Below, one piece after another: positions 1-6,099 of a stretch of 8,859 nucleotides of DNA. The stretch spans positions 1-8,859 of the forward strand of contig JAFDFH010000073.1 of assembly GCA_019309945.1 (NCBI GenBank), written 5' to 3'. The translations under genes were made by a program, and so were the position numbers. Numbering within the stretch: the first letter of the stretch is position 1; each line of letters starts with the position of its first letter. The notes beneath the pieces are model-generated. The model was not told where the DNA came from. It ran no database searches and saw only the letters and a list, made by a program, of their open reading frames with translations. The DNA comes from Deltaproteobacteria bacterium (lineage in GTDB: Bacteria; Desulfobacterota; Desulfobacteria; Desulfobacterales; JAFDFH01).

Positions 1-513
1 CGAAAGCTGGAGGATAACGGGGTTGAAATCTTCGGGACAGTTGGGGAAAAGGGCATGCGGTTTACCTTTTTACATCCGCGCTCGACACTACGGATGGGTA
101 TGCAACTCATGCAACGAAATCCTCAGACAATGGCATATGATCCCCTGGTCAAGGGGATTGACCACGTTGCCGTGAGAGTCGCCGACGGCGCACAGGGCCG
201 TGACTTTTTTCTCAACAAGCTGGGTGCTGAATTCATCGCCGCCAAGAAAGATCCGGCCCTTGGATGCCGCTGTGACCGGTTCGCTGTCGGTGAGGCATAT
301 TTTCATGCGCTTTATGCGTTTTCCACCTCCTCCTTTGTTTCGGGAACAGAGGGGTTACATCATATCGGTGTCAAAGTAGACGATCTTGAGGAAGTCCTCA
401 GCCACCTGAAGAAATTCGGTATTCTTCCTTTAAATGAATGTTCTACTAAAACGAGTGTTTTTCTGCCTCCTGAAAAAATGAACGGGTGCCTGTGGAGATT
501 GGTACAGGTGTAG
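1..513 (+). CDS. VOC (glyoxalase/methylmalonyl-CoA epimerase fold) protein, two modules, 5' end outside window
   Basis: The reading frame is open back to base 1 with no stop, so the ATG at 55 is internal and the true start lies upstream; 170 residues are visible. The first ~36 are the end of one VOC module (FTFLHP followed by a short hydrophobic strand). A linker leads into a complete second module starting at IDHVAVRV and ending at the C-terminus, with the family-typical GLHHIGVKVDD in the middle. VOC proteins of this type include methylmalonyl-CoA epimerase, glyoxalase I and extradiol dioxygenases, which bind a divalent metal through His/Gln/Glu. In module two the ligand positions read His (IDH), His (YFHAL), His (LHH) and, at the last strand, Arg (CLWRLV) where the family has Glu. 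Module one has Gln there (MQLM). The dehydrogenase gene follows 21 bases after the stop, so a role in acyl-CoA metabolism is likely, but the reaction cannot be named. Family confident, substrate unknown. Confidence 0.8.
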   Translation, partial: RKLEDNGVEIFGTVGEKGMRFTFLHPRSTLRMGMQLMQRNPQTMAYDPLVKGIDHVAVRVADGAQGRDFFLNKLGAEFIAAKKDPALGCRCDRFAVGEAYFHALYAFSTSSFVSGTEGLHHIGVKVDDLEEVLSHLKKFGILPLNECSTKTSVFLPPEKMNGCLWRLVQV

Positions 514-519
514 AAGATT

Positions 520-525
520 AAGGAG
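520..525 (+). promoter_or_regulatory. Ribosome binding site of the acyl-CoA dehydrogenase
   Basis: AAGGAG lies 9 bases before the ATG at 535 and just after the VOC stop codon (511-513). It fixes the dehydrogenase start and fits translation from a shared operon mRNA. Confidence 0.75.
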
Positions 526-534
526 ACTTATCGC

Positions 535-1665
535 ATGGATTTTTCTTACCATCCGGATCTCACGAGGTTTCAGGAAAAGGCCCGTAAGTTCATAAAGGAG
601 CAGATGGAGCCGGAAATCGACTATTATGACCGAAAATCCCTGTTTCCGCGTGCGACTTTTCGAAAATTCGGATCTGAAGGATTCCTGGGTGCAGCGGTTC
701 CACAGCGATACGGCGGAATGGAACTCGGCACCATGGGCTATTGCCTGCTTTGTGAGGAACTCGGGCGCTTGGGCGCCGGTACCATCCACAACGGCATCTT
801 TCAAACGCAGAAAATGATTCTGACCCACGGCAGCGAGAACCTGAAAGAAAAGTTTCTGAAGGGCTTGTGTTCTGGAGATATTCATGCAGCCACGGCGATC
901 TCCGAACCGGATATGGGTTCCAGCTTCGCGCGAATGGAAACAACCGCCCGACGCAATGGCTCCGCGTTTATCTTAAACGGCGCCAAGACCCATATTAACG
1001 ATGCTGCCGAGGCCGATGTGCTCAATGTATTTGCCAAGACCGATCTCGGGCTCACCGTATTCCTGGTTGAAAAGGGAACCCCCGGCTTCGTGATCAAGGA
1101 AAAACTGGACCCCATGGGATTGAGATCATCACCCATTTATGCGCTGGAGTTTAACGATTGCCGAATTCCGGATACATATGTGGTTGGTGAAGAGGGAAAA
1201 GGGCTGTCGGTTTTCATCTCAACGTTTAATTTTTCCCGCCTGGGAAACGCCAGCACATTTATAGGAATCACTCGGGAGTCCCTGGAACAAGCCATCGAGT
1301 TTGCAAAAAGGCGGGAAATCGGGCCGTCAAGAGTTTCGGATTTTCAAGGCATCCGATGGATAATCGCGGATCTTTGCACGAAACTTGAAGCCGCTGTCAT
1401 GCTCCGTGATAAAGCTGCTCAGCTGGAGCAGTGCGACGGCGATGTGTCCGCTCCGGCGTCCATGGCCAAATATTATGCCGGTGAAACGGCCGTGGAAGCC
1501 GTCAACAGCGCTATTCGAATTGTCGGCAGCCACGGCTGCTATCGTGACACACCTTTTGAACGCCTGCTGCGGGATGTCAAGGCCCTGGAAATTGCCGGCG
1601 GAACCCCTGAAATCATGAAAAACATCATTGCCACCGCGATTCTGGGCAAGCAAAGGAAATTTTAA
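535..1665 (+). CDS. Acyl-CoA dehydrogenase family flavoprotein lacking the usual catalytic Glu
   Basis: At 376 residues this is the normal length for a soluble acyl-CoA dehydrogenase, an FAD enzyme that oxidises an acyl-CoA to the 2-enoyl-CoA and passes electrons to ETF. The N-terminal helical domain covers roughly 1-115. The first signature follows at 119-130 (ATAISEPDMGSS), in the beta domain. The C-terminal helical domain begins near 230, with the FAD-contacting stretch FQGIRW (270-275) and LLRDVKALEIAGGTPEI (344-360). By alignment from memory, the Glu of medium-chain enzymes (the E of IYEGT) is Gly355 here. The alternative Glu of isovaleryl-CoA dehydrogenase on helix G is Ser234. The enzyme may use another base, work as a partner subunit, act as a reductase on an unusual substrate, or be inactive. 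It sits between a VOC gene and a ruined enoyl-CoA hydratase whose ATG comes 1 base after its stop. Family certain, substrate unknown. Confidence 0.93.
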   Translation: MDFSYHPDLTRFQEKARKFIKEQMEPEIDYYDRKSLFPRATFRKFGSEGFLGAAVPQRYGGMELGTMGYCLLCEELGRLGAGTIHNGIFQTQKMILTHGSENLKEKFLKGLCSGDIHAATAISEPDMGSSFARMETTARRNGSAFILNGAKTHINDAAEADVLNVFAKTDLGLTVFLVEKGTPGFVIKEKLDPMGLRSSPIYALEFNDCRIPDTYVVGEEGKGLSVFISTFNFSRLGNASTFIGITRESLEQAIEFAKRREIGPSRVSDFQGIRWIIADLCTKLEAAVMLRDKAAQLEQCDGDVSAPASMAKYYAGETAVEAVNSAIRIVGSHGCYRDTPFERLLRDVKALEIAGGTPEIMKNIIATAILGKQRKF

Positions 1666-1666
1666 A

Positions 1667-2102
1667 ATGGATTATGCTGACCTTGTGTATAAATAACAAA
1701 CAGACATTGTGATAATTACCCTCAACCGACCCGAAAAACGCAATGTGTTTTCTCACCAGATGATCGAGAGCCTGATTCAGGCTCTGGAAACCGCGAATCG
1801 TGGGCTTGGGGCACGCCATGGAAATCCTTGTTTCCGGCAGGGAAGTACTTGCCGAAGAAGCGCTTCGAATCGGGATGGTCAACCGGCTTTTTTCGGATGA
1901 CACGCTTATAGAGGATACCCTATCCTGGGTTAAAGAGGTGGTCACCTAGCCCCGGCCCGCATTGAAAGTAATCAAACGGGGGGTTTACCAGGGTCTCAGG
2001 TCTGATCTAAAATCCCATCTGGACTATTTGTCCTCCCAGGACGCCTTGCTCTCCTTGACGGAAGAACACCAGGAGATCATCAACAAAATCGCCAAAAAAT
2101 AA
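1667..2102 (+). pseudogene. Enoyl-CoA hydratase/isomerase (crotonase) remnant
   Basis: A good ribosome site (AAAGGAA at 1652-1658, overlapping the dehydrogenase end) and ATG at 1667 open a crotonase frame reading MDYADLVYK, then TAA at 1694-1696. The same frame continues with DIVIITLNRPEKRNVFS, the classic crotonase first strand. Near 1800 the coding shifts frame: GLGHAMEILVSGREVLAEEA and RIGMVNRLF belong to a point about 100 residues further along the ~255-residue family. The middle, including both oxyanion-hole segments and the catalytic Glu region, is therefore missing. TAG at 1947-1949 interrupts again, after which ALKVIKRGVYQGLRSDL runs to the proper C-terminus and TAA at 2100-2102. One frameshifting deletion of roughly 300 bases plus two stops makes this a certain pseudogene. 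When intact it would have hydrated the enoyl-CoA made by the upstream dehydrogenase. Confidence 0.9.
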
Positions 2103-2159
2103 TTCGCTATTTGAAATAAAGACATACCGAATTTTGAGCCGGAATGGTGGGCACTAGAT

Positions 2160-2165
2160 AGAGGA
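2160..2165 (+). promoter_or_regulatory. Ribosome binding site of the PNPOx-like gene
   Basis: AGAGGA sits 5 bases before the ATG at 2171 and supports that start. The 68 bases between the pseudogene and this gene hold no clear promoter or hairpin. A TTGAAA at 2111-2116 has no matching -10 box. Confidence 0.6.
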
Positions 2166-2170
2166 ATTAT

Positions 2171-2782
2171 ATGAAGAAAAGAAAAGAAAAATGGGATACG
2201 CTTGAGGGGGTACTGGATGGAGTTTGGACAATGCTCGAACGGGGCGTCACGCATTTCAATGATCCGTTTCATTGGCCGGTATTAGGAACAACCGGAAAAG
2301 ATGGTTGTAGCCTGCGCACTGTTATCCTCCGGAAATTAATATTATCTGATCGGATTCTGGTTTGCCATACAGATGGCAGAGCACCGAAGGCTCAAGAGAT
2401 ATCTAAATTTAATAAAGTCAGTTGGCTTTTTTATCATCCGAACAAAAAGGTTCAGTTGAGAATATCAGGGCAAGCAAATTTACACATGGATGATCAGTTT
2501 GCGGACGACCAATGGGCTGCTATCACAATAACGAGTCGCCTCAATTATTGTGCGACTCAATCTCCCGGTACACCGATTGATAAACCATCATCTGGATTGC
2601 CCGATTTTTTGCTTAATAAAATTCCAACAATTTTTGAAAGCGCAAGAGGTCGCAAAAATTTCATGGTAATTACTTGTCGAATTGATTCAATAGATTGGTT
2701 GCTATTGAAAATAGTAGGGCATCAGCGAGCTATATTTGACTGGAATGAAAACAGGTTGAACGCGACATGGTTGATTCCATGA
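2171..2782 (+). CDS. Pyridoxamine 5'-phosphate oxidase-like FMN-binding protein
   Basis: The 203-residue protein has the split-barrel flavin-binding pattern of the PNPOx superfamily: RTVILRKL (49-56), then CHTDGRAPKAQEI (65-77), which matches the phosphate/FMN-binding strand and loop. Next come a hydrophobic strand and the signature VQLRISGQA (94-102). The segment SRLNYCATQSPG (122-133) and the tail IDWLLLKIVGHQRAIFDW then WLIP (174-203) are typical of the plant/cyanobacterial-type branch (Pyridox_oxase_2, Alr4036-like). It is cytosolic with no signal peptide. Members bind FMN, but most outside true PdxH have no proven substrate, so vitamin B6 synthesis should not be assumed. The gene is visibly more AT-rich than the acyl-CoA genes to its left and converges on the esterase with only 13 bases between stop codons. 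It is probably an independent unit, possibly a later arrival. Confidence 0.8.
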   Translation: MKKRKEKWDTLEGVLDGVWTMLERGVTHFNDPFHWPVLGTTGKDGCSLRTVILRKLILSDRILVCHTDGRAPKAQEISKFNKVSWLFYHPNKKVQLRISGQANLHMDDQFADDQWAAITITSRLNYCATQSPGTPIDKPSSGLPDFLLNKIPTIFESARGRKNFMVITCRIDSIDWLLLKIVGHQRAIFDWNENRLNATWLIP

Positions 2783-2795
2783 AGAATAGGTCTGG

Positions 2796-3614
2796 TCAGG
2801 CCGGCTCCTTGCCAAAGAAAAAAATCAAAGGTATATGTACGCGTTCCCGCCACGACCGTTCCGAGTGTTCGGCTCCCTCAAACTTCTGCGTTATCCATTC
2901 TCTACCCTTAACATATCCGGTCGCTTGCATTACATCGTCCACTTGCCTCTGATAGCCCTCATACGACACATCCAGCGTCTCCGTACCATAATCAAAGTAC
3001 ACCTTATGGGCACCCGGTTTGGGCAATGTCCGTTCCAGATAGCCGATCAATATTCCATCGACCGCCGGCCAATGGGTTGACAAACATCCTGCCCCCCCAA
3101 ATACCTGTGGGTATTCACACAACGCATACAAAGAAACCAATCCACCCATGCTTGACCCCATCATGAAGGTATTCGATCGCCCCGACATCGTCTGATAGTT
3201 CCGGTCTACAAACGGCTTCAGTTCCTCAACCACAAACCTTAAATAGTCATCCGATATTGGTTTGTCGTGATACTTCGCTTCTATCCGGATCTTCATAGCT
3301 GTTTCTCGCGATGTTTCAAATAGTTTGTTAGGAAGATATTCCTGGAACCGCTTTGCAGTGTTCCAGATTCCAACAATAATAGCACCTCTCACTTGGCCCT
3401 CTGCGATTAAACGCAACATGGCCTCATCCACTCCCCAGTCCACGCCCATAAACGAGGTTTTGGGGTCAAAGAGGTTCTGCCCATCGTGCATGTAGAGAAC
3501 GGGGAATCGGTTTGCACCTGCTCCACGATAGCCAGGTGGCAACCAGATATCCACATTTCGGGGGGTTACATAATGGGAGGGGAAGTCCGGATGATGGTCC
3601 AATCTACCAAACAT
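2796..3614 (-). CDS. Alpha/beta-hydrolase, Esterase D / enterochelin-esterase family
   Basis: The 272-residue protein has the putative-esterase (PF00756-type) pattern: VDIWLPPGY (21-29), then FPVLYMHDGQNLFD (37-50), which forms the oxyanion strand. The nucleophile elbow GSSMGG (153-158) places Ser155 as nucleophile. The acid is probably Asp208 or a nearby residue in VYFDYGTETLD, and the His is His250 in GAEHSERSW. Relatives hydrolyse carboxylic or thio-esters, including siderophore esters, xylan acetyl/feruloyl groups and S-formylglutathione; the substrate here is unknown. No signal peptide is seen. The ATG at 3614 is the only start after an in-frame stop at 3657-3659, although its ribosome site is weak. 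The gene lies 68 bases after the PrkA-type gene in the same direction with no evident terminator between, so read-through from the stress operon is possible. Its 3' end faces the PNPOx-like gene. Confidence 0.85.
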   Translation of the reverse strand: MFGRLDHHPDFPSHYVTPRNVDIWLPPGYRGAGANRFPVLYMHDGQNLFDPKTSFMGVDWGVDEAMLRLIAEGQVRGAIIVGIWNTAKRFQEYLPNKLFETSRETAMKIRIEAKYHDKPISDDYLRFVVEELKPFVDRNYQTMSGRSNTFMMGSSMGGLVSLYALCEYPQVFGGAGCLSTHWPAVDGILIGYLERTLPKPGAHKVYFDYGTETLDVSYEGYQRQVDDVMQATGYVKGREWITQKFEGAEHSERSWRERVHIPLIFFFGKEPA

Positions 3615-3682
3615 AAGTATCCCGGTTTCTGAACACGTTTTACGATAGAAGCGGTTTCAAAACACCATCGAACGTCCAGGAG

Positions 3683-6028
3683 CTATTTCTCTGCATTTGA
3701 AAACTTTTGAGCGATGTCATTATCGATGACATAAATGCTGATCTCCTTTGCGCCGCGAGCGGTATAATTGTATTTCGTACACAGATTGTTCATCATAAAC
3801 GTGACGTCTTCCCGGATGCGTTTATCGTAGGTTTTGAAGTCTTCTTTATTATAGTCCTTGATACCCCGCCTAAAGTTTTCATTTTCTAGGAAGGGATCGA
3901 GCACTTTTTCTTTCAGGTTATAAACATATCTTTCATGCAGGGATTTATAAAGCTTTGTTTCGGGGACAGATTTTCCCTCAACCATGATTTCCTGGGTTAA
4001 TGTTCTAGCTGTATATTCTTTTTGAGTGTCTTTTCTAAAGGACATGCGCTTATCTTTGTCTATTTTTGGGTCCAGTAAACGGATTTCAATACTTTCGAGA
4101 AAATCTTCGGTAATTTCCAGCTTGTCTCCGGTAAATTTACAGATTTCAACAGAATCGGTTTCAAAGTTGAGTGCAAAAAGATAATTTTGTATATCCCGTG
4201 AAATCTGCTTTTCATTGTAATCGTAGAGCGATTCTTTGACTTTCTGTAGAATGGCGTAATCATACATTTGAACCAGTGAATCAATAAATCCTTCGGGGAT
4301 CAATATATTCAGATCTTTCTCGGATCTATCGAAAAATGCGCGTAGCATAGACATATTGATGAGTTTGTCTTCCTTGGCATAAAGGGAGTAAAATTCATTA
4401 AATATTTTGATGGAATCGCGCCCCGAAAAGCCTTGCTCTCCTTCGGTTTCCGATTCGGCAATTATTTTTTTGCGCCGTTTGGCCGTAAATCGTTTTCGGT
4501 CTTCTTCCGTTAGCCATGATGGGACATTTCCCGTATAAATTTCCATCTTGAGAAGTTGCAGATTTTTATCGCAATAGAGGCGGTACTTATCAGGATCTTC
4601 AATCCATTCCAACAAGGCTTCTGACTTGGTGTTCAGCCGGGTCGAGATAATCACCCGGGCAAAATTGTATAAAACGATAGGGAGGAAGCGCTCGTCAATA
4701 TGGCCGCCGAAAATGTTGCGGTAAATTTTTACTTCTGTGTTCAGATCAAGAACATAGGGGATACTCATGTACTCAATACGATCTGAAAAAGACTGAAAAT
4801 CCTGAATGTTTTTTTTGTCTTCAGGATTCATAACGGCGATAAAGAGTGAATTCACATTTTCCTCAATATCTTCGACCTTGTGGATGCCTTCGCTGATAAT
4901 ATTATGAAGATCGATCAACCGTTCTGTATTGTGAGATTTAATATCCATAAGGGCGTAAATGCCGTTATTGGTCTTCGCGAATCGGGAAAAAATATATTTA
5001 ACCAGATTGCTGTCGTTGAGAATAGTGTTGATTCGTCTCTGGAGCGTGGCATTGCTCAGAATGGTTTGCCGCATCGGTTTGTCTCCCGGGTTGAAGACAC
5101 TGATACCTTCGCCCAGCCGTCGGTTAAATAGATAGGGCCGGGCATAAATCATTTGAAATACTTTGTGAGGGCTTTTGAGCCGGTTTAAAAGGGCCTGATA
5201 CAGGGAACTACAAATGGTGCAGGGGATGTCCTTGAACACCCATTCGTATTCTTTTTCAGTGGAGAGTTTCCACTTAAATTTGTCATTTTTAAACAGATCG
5301 TCAAAAAAGGATCTCCGGTGTTCTTTGGGGATCATCAAGACGGGATTGTCATGGGTGGGGCAGGGGACCTCCAAGTAACCTTCGGTTGTCTCCGAAGGTT
5401 GATCGTCTTCGAATAACTGATAATGTTCCTGGGTTGAACCGGAAAGGTCGTGGTGATCGTCAAGTTTATTTGAATCGTGTTCGATATTACCCAGCAATTG
5501 AGATAGTTTTTCCAACAAAGGAATAGTCTCTCGTTCGGTGTAACTTCCCAGTAACTTGCGATCCAGCCTCCAGACCGTTTCGTATCGCAAGCCGTTTTCC
5601 GTATGGGTATATTCTTCAAATTTTTTGAGCAGATTGTTTAGAAATGTACTTTTGCCGCATCCTGGAGGTCCTTTAAAAATATAGATTTTATTTTGCTGTG
5701 CGCCTTTTTTTAATTCTACGACGTGATTGATCAACCTGTTGGCAAAGAGTCGGTCTGCAAAGAACGGATGGTCGGAGTCATCGACAAAAAGTTTGCTGCA
5801 GTCGTAGTTGATGAATCCGATAGACTCCGGGTCATCGGGATACTCATCAATGCCTTTTTCGATGTAGTGGTTGAGCATGTCATGAAACACCTGGAAAATA
5901 TTGCGCATTACGATAGATGGCTTTTCGGTCAGGGCCTTGAGGAATTCCTCGAAGGGAATTGTCGCATATTGATGCTGGTCGCTCATGCTGCGGTTTAGAT
6001 TTTCCATCGCCTTTTCGAAATTTTCCAT
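3683..6028 (-). CDS. PrkA-family AAA+ ATPase / serine protein kinase, enlarged divergent form
   Basis: The 781-residue protein is well above the ~630-645 of Bacillus PrkA or E. coli YeaG. An N-terminal region has FEEFLKALTEKPSIV (26-40). The AAA+ core has Walker A GPPGCGKS at 120-127, a Walker B-like stretch YALMDIK (358-364) and ISEG (378-381), where PrkA has TQEG. Sensor-1 type FIAVMNPED (396-404) is followed by FSDRIEYMSIPYVLD (414-428), matching the family's F..DRi..v.vPY. The C-terminal half matches the PrkA kinase-like region in outline. A polar, acidic/His-rich insert lies at about 181-219. Cys223-x2-His226 and Cys270-x2-Cys273 could bind a metal. PrkA proteins are described as serine kinases, and the Bacillus member also as an ATP-dependent protease. 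The start at 6028 is supported by AGGGAA 6 bases upstream. It is the last of three genes, 71 bases after the SpoVR gene. The position of any catalytic kinase residues is not identified. Confidence 0.88.
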   Translation of the reverse strand: MENFEKAMENLNRSMSDQHQYATIPFEEFLKALTEKPSIVMRNIFQVFHDMLNHYIEKGIDEYPDDPESIGFINYDCSKLFVDDSDHPFFADRLFANRLINHVVELKKGAQQNKIYIFKGPPGCGKSTFLNNLLKKFEEYTHTENGLRYETVWRLDRKLLGSYTERETIPLLEKLSQLLGNIEHDSNKLDDHHDLSGSTQEHYQLFEDDQPSETTEGYLEVPCPTHDNPVLMIPKEHRRSFFDDLFKNDKFKWKLSTEKEYEWVFKDIPCTICSSLYQALLNRLKSPHKVFQMIYARPYLFNRRLGEGISVFNPGDKPMRQTILSNATLQRRINTILNDSNLVKYIFSRFAKTNNGIYALMDIKSHNTERLIDLHNIISEGIHKVEDIEENVNSLFIAVMNPEDKKNIQDFQSFSDRIEYMSIPYVLDLNTEVKIYRNIFGGHIDERFLPIVLYNFARVIISTRLNTKSEALLEWIEDPDKYRLYCDKNLQLLKMEIYTGNVPSWLTEEDRKRFTAKRRKKIIAESETEGEQGFSGRDSIKIFNEFYSLYAKEDKLINMSMLRAFFDRSEKDLNILIPEGFIDSLVQMYDYAILQKVKESLYDYNEKQISRDIQNYLFALNFETDSVEICKFTGDKLEITEDFLESIEIRLLDPKIDKDKRMSFRKDTQKEYTARTLTQEIMVEGKSVPETKLYKSLHERYVYNLKEKVLDPFLENENFRRGIKDYNKEDFKTYDKRIREDVTFMMNNLCTKYNYTARGAKEISIYVIDNDIAQKFSNAEK

Positions 6029-6034
6029 GGCGTT

Positions 6035-6040
6035 TTCCCT
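6035..6040 (-). promoter_or_regulatory. Ribosome binding site of the PrkA-type gene
   Basis: On the minus strand AGGGAA precedes the ATG at 6028 by 6 bases. This selects that start over the internal ATGs at codons 8 and 15. The rest of the 71-base gap to the SpoVR gene shows no convincing promoter or hairpin. Confidence 0.6.
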
Positions 6041-6099
6041 TTTTAAATATCAGTCCGAAGATAGACGCATGGTATAAGAGGAGTGCACATTTTGCGATT

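Noticed and set aside
430..943. Two overlapping minus-strand frames of 117-151 codons under the VOC/dehydrogenase junction
   Set aside because: Antisense to clear coding sequence and with no family resemblance.
1667..2102. Recoding (selenocysteine/pyrrolysine-like read-through) to rescue the crotonase frame
   Set aside because: The early stop is TAA and the core deletion also changes frame, so read-through of TAG alone could not restore a protein.
2111..2139. Possible promoter beginning with TTGAAA before the PNPOx-like gene
   Set aside because: At 16-18 base spacing there is no TATAAT-like box.
2783..2810. Small GC palindrome near the convergent ends as a bidirectional terminator
   Set aside because: The GGCCGGC stretch lies inside the last esterase codons, has a stem too short to be convincing and no T run.
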